NCBI GenBank assembly: GCA_043764015.1
Contig: JAYUKY010000131.1
Coordinates: forward strand, 19,590 to 83,589
DNA from: JANYGM01 sp043764015
GTDB taxonomy: Bacteria > Bacteroidota > Bacteroidia > Cytophagales > Thermonemataceae
Direction: 5' to 3'
DNA length: 64,000 nt
The notes beneath the pieces are model-generated. The model made no database searches. It had not been told where the DNA came from and saw only the letters and a program-made list of their open reading frames with translations. The stretch's first letter is position 1; the number at the start of each line of letters is the position of its first letter. The position numbers and the translations under genes were made by a program. Shown in pieces: positions 51,973-59,181 of the stretch.

Positions 51973-52716
51973 ATGAAAAAATCATTTCTCTCTATTCTTT
52001 GTCTTCTATTGGTAAATTTTGTTTTTGCACAAGTTACAGACACAACAAAGACAAAAACAACCACTACAAAGACAACAAAAACCATAAAAAAAACGACCAC
52101 AACAACCATAGTTACAACAGAAAAAATAGATACAATCTATAAAAATGATACAATCTACAAAAAATCCAGCAAAATTAGGGTTGTTGCTACTGAAAAGAAA
52201 AATATCATCAAATTAACTACTTTTGGTATCAATTATGAGAGAGTATTGGGCAGTAGAATTACGGCACAACTTAATACACATTATTTATTTTCTGGGCAAG
52301 CCACTAGAGCCACTACTACCAATGAACAAGAATTAAGGACAGAATCTTCTGGGTTTGCTGTGGGAGCAGAAGTAAGATTTTATCCAAAATCTGCATTAAA
52401 TGGGTTTTTTGTTGCACTTTCTCCTAGATACCAAAACTATAATTTTAGAGTACCCAACGGCACTAATGATAATAATGGTAACCCAACTAATGCAGAAGCA
52501 AACTGGAGTGCCTACAATGTTGCATTTCTTTTAGGCGAACAATGGGTTTTTAATGATATTATTTCTCTTGATTTATATATTGGTCCTGCAATTGTTGGTG
52601 GTGTTTTAGAAATAACTAAAGGAAATAGAGATGCTTTTACACTTTTTGGTACTGGTGCTAATACTGGCGTAACTTTAAGAGGAGGCTTAACACTTGGCTT
52701 TGCCTTTGGAAAATAA
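51973..52716 (+). CDS. Outer-membrane barrel-like protein, tandem paralogue 1
   Basis: From ATG 51973 (MKKSFLSILCLLLVNFVFAQ) the protein has 247 residues with a signal peptide cleaved after FAQ. A Thr/Lys repeat linker follows (TTKTKTTTTKTTKTIKKTTT) and then a beta-barrel-like domain (NIIKLTTFGINYERVLGSRI, FYPKSALNGFFVALSPRYQN) similar to DUF3575-type porin-like barrels. It is 50 bases from a paralogue with the same signal peptide, linker and barrel start, so this is a tandem duplication. A longer frame from 51916 lacks a signal-like start and is rejected. Confidence 0.82.
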   Translation: MKKSFLSILCLLLVNFVFAQVTDTTKTKTTTTKTTKTIKKTTTTTIVTTEKIDTIYKNDTIYKKSSKIRVVATEKKNIIKLTTFGINYERVLGSRITAQLNTHYLFSGQATRATTTNEQELRTESSGFAVGAEVRFYPKSALNGFFVALSPRYQNYNFRVPNGTNDNNGNPTNAEANWSAYNVAFLLGEQWVFNDIISLDLYIGPAIVGGVLEITKGNRDAFTLFGTGANTGVTLRGGLTLGFAFGK

Positions 52717-52766
52717 AAATTTTAATGAAAATAATCATAAATTATCACTTTAAACTACTCTACATA

Positions 52767-53459
52767 ATGAAAAAACTACTCCTCTCTATTCTTTGCCTTA
52801 TGTTGGTAAATTTTGTGTTCGCACAAGATACAGATACCACCAAAACAAAAACGACAAAGACAACTAAAACCATAACAACCACAACAGTCATCACAACAGA
52901 AGATGAAATAAAACCTGTCAAGCCTGTCAAAGCACCTAAAGAAGAAAAAAATACTGATGCTAGTGAAAAGAAAAACATCATAAAAACTAATTTGACTTCT
53001 TTTTTACTAAGTACTGTTCACCTAAACTATGAAAGAGTAATTAATAAAAATTTTACTTTTCAGCTAGGCACTTATTACACTTTTTTTGGTAGTAATACTT
53101 CTGGCAATAATTCTGGTTTTCCTACATTTAGAGGATTTGGCATCACACCTGAAATCAGATTATACCCCGCAGGGCTAGCACCAGCAGGTTTCTTTGTTGG
53201 ATTATCTCCAAGATTTCAGAGATGGACAATAAGTGATTTTGGCTCTAGTTCAGAAGATACTTTTACACTATTTGGTACGGGTGTCATTGTAGGTGGGCAA
53301 TGGCTGATTAGTGATATGATTTCTATAGAAGTATATGGAGGTCCTAGTGTCAATGCCATAACAAGGATAAAAAGTACATCAAACAGTCAAAATAATGATA
53401 CTAATGGAGTAAGTACATTTGGTTTGAGATTTGGCGTAACTGTTGGTTATGCTTTCTAA
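52767..53459 (+). CDS. Outer-membrane barrel-like protein, tandem paralogue 2
   Basis: From ATG 52767 (MKKLLLSILCLMLVNFVFAQ) the protein has 230 residues. The signal peptide is almost identical to that of the upstream paralogue. Its linker (TTKTKTTKTTKTITTTTVIT) has lost one part and gained a PVKPVKAPKEEKN segment. The barrel begins NIIKTNLTSFLLSTVHLNYERV and ends in FGLRFGVTVGYAF, which has the aromatic-terminal ending of an outer-membrane barrel. It shares a bidirectional terminator region with dtd. Confidence 0.82.
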   Translation: MKKLLLSILCLMLVNFVFAQDTDTTKTKTTKTTKTITTTTVITTEDEIKPVKPVKAPKEEKNTDASEKKNIIKTNLTSFLLSTVHLNYERVINKNFTFQLGTYYTFFGSNTSGNNSGFPTFRGFGITPEIRLYPAGLAPAGFFVGLSPRFQRWTISDFGSSSEDTFTLFGTGVIVGGQWLISDMISIEVYGGPSVNAITRIKSTSNSQNNDTNGVSTFGLRFGVTVGYAF

Positions 53460-53470
53460 GTTATATTATA

Positions 53471-53501
53471 TAGAAGACTTCGCTTGAAGCGAAGTCTTCT
53501 A
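53471..53501. terminator. Bidirectional intrinsic terminator between barrel gene and dtd
   Basis: TAGAAGACTTCGCT-TGA-AGCGAAGTCTTCTA is a perfect 14-bp stem with a 3-base loop, flanked by A/T-rich runs on both sides, between two convergent genes. Confidence 0.9.
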
Positions 53502-53503
53502 TT

Positions 53504-53977
53504 TTAACCAAAATTAAAAAATTGGGTGTCTGTATCAATAATAATAGTTACTGGTCCGTCATTGAGCAGACTAATTTTCATATCAGCACCAAAAATCCCT
53601 GTTTGGATTGTTTTATTGAGGTTTTGCTCCAAATTTAAAATAAATTGCTCATATATTGGCACAGCTACTTCTGGGCGTGCCGCCTCCAAATAACTTGGGC
53701 GGTTGCCTTTTTTGGTATTTGCAAGCAATGTAAACTGACTTATCAGTAAAATATCTCCTCCAATATCCTCCAAAGAAAGATTCATTTTCTCGTTTTCATC
53801 AGGAAAAATACGTAAATCCGTAATTTTTTTGGAAAGCCAATTTATTTTTTCTTGTGTATTGATATTATCTGTTTGTGCTACACCCAAAAGCACCAAAAAA
53901 CCCTGTTTTATTTCTCCTTTTATGGCATTATTGATAACTACATTTGCCCAAGAAACACGTTGGATGACAGCTATCAT
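53504..53977 (-). CDS. dtd: D-aminoacyl-tRNA deacylase
   Basis: The 157-residue enzyme releases D-amino acids wrongly attached to tRNA. Family motifs are the start MIAVIQRVSWANVVINN, the catalytic SQFTLLANTKKGNRPSYLEA (SQFTL) and the C-terminal NDGPVTIIIDT (NxGPVT), which forms the cross-subunit Gly-cis-Pro site. The length is typical of the dimeric DTD1 class. It lies on the minus strand, downstream of the zinc-ribbon and Nif3 genes, with a 120-base gap. Confidence 0.95.
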   Translation of the reverse strand: MIAVIQRVSWANVVINNAIKGEIKQGFLVLLGVAQTDNINTQEKINWLSKKITDLRIFPDENEKMNLSLEDIGGDILLISQFTLLANTKKGNRPSYLEAARPEVAVPIYEQFILNLEQNLNKTIQTGIFGADMKISLLNDGPVTIIIDTDTQFFNFG

Positions 53978-54049
53978 AGTATTTTAAAGTTCAGAATCTC
54001 AGATTTAAAAAGGATTAAAAGATGACACAGATTTTTGAAACTAAAAAAA

Positions 54050-54092
54050 TTACGAATTACAGGAAAAACCCGTAATTCGTAATTGAAATAAA
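54050..54092. repeat. Heptamer-type repeat, ATTCGTA type, small hairpin
   Basis: TACGAATTAC (54051-54060) and GTAATTCGTA (54072-54081) form a perfect 10-bp stem around AGGAAAAACCC. The right arm continues TAATTGAAA, as in the copies at 780 and 14712. Confidence 0.7.
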
Positions 54093-54099
54093 CGAAAGT

Positions 54100-54891
54100 T
54101 TATTTTGCTGCTGCTATACGTGTAGGAGTAGCACGTTTGCGCACTACTTTTTCTTCTTCTTTGATTACAATATCTTCAACGCCAGCCAAAATACGTCCAC
54201 AATGCTCACAAACAGTTATTTTCTTTTTATTACGAATATCAGCTTGTCTTTGTGGAGGCACAATATTAAAGCAACCACCACAAGCCTCACGCTTCACCAT
54301 CACCACGCCAAGCCCATTATTAGCATTTTTGCGGATTTTGTCGTAAGAAATAAGCAAGCGTTCTTCAATATTTTTAGCCTGTTTTTCTCTATCTTTATTG
54401 AGTTTTAGCTCGTCTTCTTCACTTTCCGTAAGAATTGTAGCAAGTTCTTTTTTCTTAGCTACAAGGTCTTTTTTACGGTCGTCAAGTTCTTCCTTCAAAA
54501 TTTCCATTTCACGCTTTTTGCCATCAATTTGGTCTTTTCCTTCTTTGGTGCGTTTGTCCATTAGTTGCATTTCAAGCTCTTCTGACTCTATTTCTTTAGA
54601 AAGTGCTTCAAATTCACGGTTATTTTTGACGTTATCTTGTTGTTTTTTGTATTTTTCAGCAAGTTTTTCAGCATCTTTTTTAGCAATTTTGTATCCTGCT
54701 ATATTTTTATCAATTTCTTTGACAGTTTCCTCAAATTTGCTCATTCTGGTTTGCAAACGTGCTACTTCATCTTCCAAATCTTGCACGTCATCAGGCAAAC
54801 TGCCTCTAATTTTTTTGATGTCATCTATTTCAGAATCAATGCTTTGCAGTTTCAATAGTGCGTCTAGTTTCTGGGCAATAGTTTTTTCCAT
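54100..54891 (-). CDS. Coiled-coil protein with C-terminal C4 zinc ribbon
   Basis: The 263-residue protein consists of a long coiled coil (residues 5-190, ENKNL/K/E rich, for example LEDEVARLQTRMSKFEETVK). A C4 zinc ribbon near the end has two CxxC pairs (EACGGCFNIVPPQR and VCEHCGRIL). A basic tail follows. This is the DUF164/CT398-type family; the chlamydial member binds RpoN and flagellar components, while the Bacteroidota role is unknown. The gene is downstream of nif3 on the same strand, a common pairing that suggests a shared function. Confidence 0.88.
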   Translation of the reverse strand: MEKTIAQKLDALLKLQSIDSEIDDIKKIRGSLPDDVQDLEDEVARLQTRMSKFEETVKEIDKNIAGYKIAKKDAEKLAEKYKKQQDNVKNNREFEALSKEIESEELEMQLMDKRTKEGKDQIDGKKREMEILKEELDDRKKDLVAKKKELATILTESEEDELKLNKDREKQAKNIEERLLISYDKIRKNANNGLGVVMVKREACGGCFNIVPPQRQADIRNKKKITVCEHCGRILAGVEDIVIKEEEKVVRKRATPTRIAAAK

Positions 54892-54977
54892 TATGCTTTG
54901 AATAGGATTTGTTTTTTATGATAAAAATTTAATAAATATAAATAATATAACAATTTTTATAATAGTTTATAACTCAA

Positions 54978-56087
54978 CTATTTAAAATATTGAACGGGAT
55001 TTGTATTTATTTTGGATATTTTGAGTGCAATATTACTAAATTTTTCTGACAATACCTTATAAATTAAGTCTTTTGTAAAAATTTCGCTTTCATAATGTCC
55101 AATATCCGCCAAAATAATACGGTTTTCTGTATCAAAAAACTCGTGATATTTCACATCTGCAGTAATAAAAATATCTGCTTTTTGTGCCATAGCAGCGCCC
55201 AAAAGGAATATTCCTGCACCGCCGCAAACTGCAACAGTTTGAATATTTTTCTTTATTTCTTTGCCTAAAAAAGCTGTATGTTTAATAATATTTAATTGCA
55301 TTTTTTCTTTCAAATATTTCAAAAAATCTTCTTCTTCAATAGGATTTGTAAGTGTGCCTATTGCTCCTGCGCCTACTTGTTGGTTATGATTTTCCAACAG
55401 AAAAATATCATACGAAACTTCCTCGTAAGAGTGGGCATCACGTAAGGCACGCATTATTTTATTCTCCAAAAAGCTAGGAAAAATTACTTCAATTTTATTT
55501 TCTTCCACTCTTTCTAGTTTGTTTTTCTCTCCAATAAATGGATTTGTACCTTCTAATGGCATAAAACGCCCTATTCCTTCCGACACAAAACTGCAATCAG
55601 CATAATCTCCAATTTGTCCTGCGCCTGCTTTTGCAAGTGCCGTTAAGATGTTTTCAGTATCATTTTTTGGGCAAAAAGTTACTAATTTTTTGAGAATTTG
55701 CTTTTTCGGAGCAAGAATTTTGACGTTTTTCAGCCCTAATTTTTCTGCAATATGAAAATTAACGCCGTTCGTAGCATTATCCAAATTGGTATGAATAGCA
55801 TAAATAGCAATGTCGTTTTTAATAGCTTTGATGACCGTTTTTTCTACATAATTGCTATTATTAAAGCGTTTTAAGCCCTTGAAAACAATAGGATGATGCG
55901 CTACTACAAGGTTACAACCTTCTTTTATAGCTTCATCAATGATGCTTTCAGTGCAATCTAGGCTAATGAGAACCCCCGTAATTTCTGTGTCATACTCACC
56001 TACAATCAAGCCAGAATTATCATAACTTTCTTGATAATTGGGTGGTGCAAGTGTTTCTAAAACACTTAAAATATCTTTTATTTTCAT
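54978..56087 (-). CDS. Nif3-like dinuclear metal centre protein
   Basis: The 369-residue protein has the NIF3/DUF34 metal ligands: GCNLVVAHHPIVFKGLKRFN (HHP), AIHTNLDNATNGVN, and the C-terminal DIGHYESEIF. Between the two halves, at about residues 130-230, sits a PII/CutA-like insertion (LVTFCPKNDTENILTALAKA and SYDIFLLENHNQQVGAGAIG), typical of the longer Nif3 subtype. Proteins of this family are annotated as type 2 GTP cyclohydrolase I, but the activity is doubtful for most members. It is followed by the zinc-ribbon gene, 86 bases away on the same strand. Confidence 0.92.
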   Translation of the reverse strand: MKIKDILSVLETLAPPNYQESYDNSGLIVGEYDTEITGVLISLDCTESIIDEAIKEGCNLVVAHHPIVFKGLKRFNNSNYVEKTVIKAIKNDIAIYAIHTNLDNATNGVNFHIAEKLGLKNVKILAPKKQILKKLVTFCPKNDTENILTALAKAGAGQIGDYADCSFVSEGIGRFMPLEGTNPFIGEKNKLERVEENKIEVIFPSFLENKIMRALRDAHSYEEVSYDIFLLENHNQQVGAGAIGTLTNPIEEEDFLKYLKEKMQLNIIKHTAFLGKEIKKNIQTVAVCGGAGIFLLGAAMAQKADIFITADVKYHEFFDTENRIILADIGHYESEIFTKDLIYKVLSEKFSNIALKISKINTNPVQYFK

Positions 56088-56240
56088 ATTTAAAATAAAT
56101 AATATAATTTCGCCTACTTTTTATATTATAAAGTAGTAAAAAATATAGGGTTTTTTTAAGTAATTTTTTGTAAATATAAAAAGAAAGATTTACATTGTGG
56201 AAAATTAGTAACATCTATTTCAATTTTTCAAAAAATCAAT

Positions 56241-56885
56241 ATGAAAAAACTATTTTTACTTTTTGAACTTCCCTACTTACAAGCTATTCTACTGATTTTT
56301 TGCTGTGTTTTTACTTCTTGTCAATCAAAAGAAACTGATAAAACCAACAAAAATAAGACAGATAAATCCGCAGAAGATTCTCTAAAAAATCTTAGAGAAA
56401 AAATTGATACCAATAACCAAAAAACTGATAAAACTGACAATAATTCTAACGATAATCTTGCTGATAAATCAACAGGGAAAAATCCTCAAAAGTTAGATTC
56501 TACTGCAATTATTGCAAAAATTACGAAAAAATGGGAAATTACTGGCAATTATTGGGTAAGTTCTATAGAAACATTTAATAACAAGGAGAATTATTTTCTT
56601 GATATTAAAAAAGATGGTTCATACACGCTAAAAGCACTTTTGGAAGATGAAAATATCAATGAAACAGGTAAATGGAAACTTCAAAATCCCAAAATAAAAT
56701 TTAGAAAATTTGAAGAAACAGACCCAAAAGATGCAGGCGTGCCTATTGAAGATAATGAAGAAATATTGGTTTTAATGCCAAAAAACAGTAATAACAACAA
56801 GAAAAGATTATTTTTATTTAATTTTGAAGAAAAAGCATTTGCTTTTAATGCGCTTACACGACCTTCAGGTTTTTTTGCAAAATAA
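56241..56885 (+). CDS. Hypothetical lipoprotein with lipocalin-like domain
   Basis: The 214-residue precursor starts with a lipoprotein signal ending FCCVFTSC (Cys about residue 27). A long hydrophilic linker rich in D/K/T/N follows (KTDKSAEDSLKNLREKIDTN). From about residue 90 there is a domain that resembles a small lipocalin-like barrel (AKITKKWEITGNYWVSSIET, FLDIKKDGSYTLKALLED, GKWKLQNPKIKFRKFEE). I cannot name the family with certainty. It diverges from the nif3 gene across about 150 bases and precedes the PAS gene by about 90 bases. Confidence 0.75.
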   Translation: MKKLFLLFELPYLQAILLIFCCVFTSCQSKETDKTNKNKTDKSAEDSLKNLREKIDTNNQKTDKTDNNSNDNLADKSTGKNPQKLDSTAIIAKITKKWEITGNYWVSSIETFNNKENYFLDIKKDGSYTLKALLEDENINETGKWKLQNPKIKFRKFEETDPKDAGVPIEDNEEILVLMPKNSNNNKKRLFLFNFEEKAFAFNALTRPSGFFAK

Positions 56886-56978
56886 TTCTTTTAATTATGA
56901 ATTAAATGCAAAAGTAAATAACACACCATAAAAGTAACTATTAAGACAATCAATAAAATCATAAACCTATGAAAATCA

Positions 56979-58781
56979 ATGAAAACCAATGATGAAATAA
57001 TCAGCCTAATACCTGAATATCTTTTGCGCTCAAAAAGTTATATGTTGGTTATTACAGATTTAGAAGGCAAATACATTTTTGTAAATGACGTTTTTCAGAA
57101 AAAATTTGATTTTTTTGCTGATGATTTTATTGGCGTGCTTTCCTCTGACACAATGCACCCAGATGACGTAGGGAAATGTGAGGCTGCGTTTATTGCTTGT
57201 TATGAAAACCCTAATGAAGTGGTGGAAGTGTCTGTACGCAAGCCTAATGTTGCGCTGGCTAATCTAGAAGGTGATTATTATTGGACTAATTGGGAGTTTT
57301 CTCTTTTTAAAAATGCTGATAATCAAGTAATTGGAGTTTTTTGTTTAGGTACAGATGTTACAGAAACCAAACGCAGTGCTAGCATAGAAAAGAAAATACA
57401 ACAAGAGCTAAAACACTCTGAAAATAAATTGAGGGCTATTTTGGATAGCACCGTTGATAGTCATATACTTTTAAGCCCTGATTTTAAGATTCTAAGCCTT
57501 AATAAAACTGCAAAGTTAGGACTTGAGTATTTTTTTAATACAACTGTAGAAGAAGGACAGGATTTTTATCAATATGTAACGAAAGGAACAGAAGAAGAAT
57601 TTGAAAAATACTTCAAAAATGCGCTTGCAGGGCAATCTACACGCTTTGAAAAGGAAATGATATTTGAAAATGGAATGCAATTTTGGAGAGAATTTTACTA
57701 TTTTCCTGCTTACGACAAACAAAATAATCTTATAGGCGTTAATTTTAATGTAATTGATATTGATAGTAGGAAAAATGCGGAGAAAAAATTGCGAAATTCT
57801 GAATATATCCTAAAAGCTATCTATAACAGCACAACTGATGGTACAACTTTTATAGATAAAGATTTAAACATACTTTATAATAATAAAATTGCAAAAGAAA
57901 TATGTGTGCATATTTTTGGTAAAGAACCTCAAAAAGGGGATTATTCTATGAATTTTATTTTGCCACATTTGCGAGAAGAATTTTTAGAATACTATCAAAA
58001 AGTTTTTAGTGGAGAAACTATCAAAGTAGAAAAACAAGATAATAATAACGGTTGGTGGTCTTTTTCTTTGTTTCCTGTGTATGACAAACAAGAAGAACTT
58101 GTAGGAATTGCTATCAATGTACGTGATATAAAAGAAAGGAAACAAACTGCATTAGAATTATTAAACGCAAAAAATGATATAGAACACAAAAATCAACTTC
58201 TAAATGCCATTTTGGAAAGTCCAAAAGGTATTATTATTTTTTCTTTGGATAAAAATTATAATTATCTTTCTTTCACGCAAACGCACCAGCAAGCAATGAA
58301 GCAAATTTGGGGAGTAAATATCAAAATAGGTGAAAATATGTTACAATATATCACCAATGAAAACGACAAAGAAAATGCTAAACAAAATTTTGATAAAGCT
58401 CTTAATGGTGAGTATTTTATACAAATAGAAGAATTTGGGGACAAAATGCTTTACAGAACTTTTTGGGAAGATAGATATTCACCTGTTTTTAATGAAAAAC
58501 ACGAGATTATTGGACTGACTGTTTTTGTAACAGATATCACAGAGCGTAAGCAGAATGAACTCAAAATTATTAGTCAAAATGAAAAACTAAAAGTCATTGC
58601 GTGGCAACAATCCCACGAAGTAAGAGGACCAGTTGCCAGCATTTTGGGACTTCTTAATCTCATCAAAACAGAAGACAGACAAACCTATAATCCACTTTAT
58701 TTACAATATTTACAACAATCAGCAGAGCAATTAGATAAGATTATCCACAAAATAGTAGCCAACACAACTGCCATAGAATAG
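56979..58781 (+). CDS. Multi-PAS signalling protein ending in a DHp-like segment, no ATPase domain
   Basis: The 600-residue protein carries four or more PAS/PAC-like sensor units: LRSKSYMLVITDLEGKYIFV and GVFCLGTDVTETKRS (1), LRAILDSTVDSHILLSPDFK (2), LKAIYNSTTDGTTFIDKDLN (3), LNAILESPKGIIIFSLDKNY (4). The C-terminus reads VIAWQQSHEVRGPVASILGL, with H546 in a HisKA/DHp-like motif, and then stops about 54 residues later. There is no HATPase domain, either in the same frame or immediately downstream. Bacteroidota do contain such truncated sensor proteins. They may act as phosphoacceptors or scaffolds for other kinases, but this is not established. No membrane segments are seen. Confidence 0.88.
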   Translation: MKTNDEIISLIPEYLLRSKSYMLVITDLEGKYIFVNDVFQKKFDFFADDFIGVLSSDTMHPDDVGKCEAAFIACYENPNEVVEVSVRKPNVALANLEGDYYWTNWEFSLFKNADNQVIGVFCLGTDVTETKRSASIEKKIQQELKHSENKLRAILDSTVDSHILLSPDFKILSLNKTAKLGLEYFFNTTVEEGQDFYQYVTKGTEEEFEKYFKNALAGQSTRFEKEMIFENGMQFWREFYYFPAYDKQNNLIGVNFNVIDIDSRKNAEKKLRNSEYILKAIYNSTTDGTTFIDKDLNILYNNKIAKEICVHIFGKEPQKGDYSMNFILPHLREEFLEYYQKVFSGETIKVEKQDNNNGWWSFSLFPVYDKQEELVGIAINVRDIKERKQTALELLNAKNDIEHKNQLLNAILESPKGIIIFSLDKNYNYLSFTQTHQQAMKQIWGVNIKIGENMLQYITNENDKENAKQNFDKALNGEYFIQIEEFGDKMLYRTFWEDRYSPVFNEKHEIIGLTVFVTDITERKQNELKIISQNEKLKVIAWQQSHEVRGPVASILGLLNLIKTEDRQTYNPLYLQYLQQSAEQLDKIIHKIVANTTAIE

Positions 58782-58783
58782 TT

Positions 58784-58845
58784 GTGAGTTGAAATACAAA
58801 GTACAATGTATTTAACTCAAAATTCACAACTAAAAAACTTATAAC
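58784..58845. repeat. Heptamer-type repeat, GTGAGTT/AACTCAC type
   Basis: TTGTGAGTTGAAATACAAAG and TACAATGTATTTAACTCAAA form imperfect complementary arms around an AAATACA-type core, like the other heptamer repeats. The copy is degenerate. Confidence 0.55.
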
Positions 58846-58886
58846 TAAACTAATGTTGCATAAAAGCTATATTGTAGGGTTTGCCA

Positions 58887-58934
58887 TTGCCACGAATACA
58901 CGAATGAATACAATTATTCGTGTATTCGTGGCAA
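58887..58934. repeat. 19-bp perfect hairpin TTGCCACGAATACACGAAT
   Basis: TTGCCACGAATACACGAAT (58887-58905) and ATTCGTGTATTCGTGGCAA (58916-58934) are exact reverse complements around a 10-base loop. The right arm also occurs alone at 42581-42599. Confidence 0.85.
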
Positions 58935-58968
58935 CTAAATCAGCCATATTTTTATTTATGGTACACTA

Positions 58969-59093
58969 ATTTAGATAATAACATTGTTATTTCGTGAATT
59001 TTTATGTATGTATTTGATTTATCAAGTGGTATTTTGATAAATCAAATGGCTACAAAATTCAGAATACAAATTATCAATGTCGTTATCTAAATC
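58969..59093. mobile_element. MITE-like element B (125 bp) with terminal inverted repeats
   Basis: The ends ATTTAGATAATAACATTG (58969-58986) and CAATGTCGTTATCTAAAT (59076-59093) are inverted repeats matching at 16 of 18 positions. Bases 59065-59091 are an exact 27-base inverted match to the left end of element A (42258-42284). The interior differs from element A: it contains a stem TTTGATTTATC / GATAAAATCAAA with one bulge. Confidence 0.7.
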
Positions 59094-59108
59094 ATATTTA
59101 AGGAAAAC

Positions 59109-59148
59109 AAAAAAAGTAGCCATTACAATTTGTAATGGCTACTTTTTT
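59109..59148. terminator. Bidirectional terminator of the M4 protease gene
   Basis: AAAAAGTAGCCATTACA (59111-59127) and TGTAATGGCTACTTTTT (59131-59147) form a perfect 17-bp stem with a 3-base loop, ending in T-runs for both strands. Confidence 0.93.
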
Positions 59149-59181
59149 GTTAAAGTGAATACAATTCACAACTCAAAATCA

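Larger units (their letters stand above)
58782..59181. other. Intergenic region between PAS gene and M4 protease gene
   Basis: This 400-base spacer carries a GTGAATT-type repeat fragment (58784-58845), a 19-bp perfect hairpin (58887-58934), MITE-like element B (58969-59093) and a bidirectional terminator (59109-59148). No gene was recognised. Confidence 0.7.
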
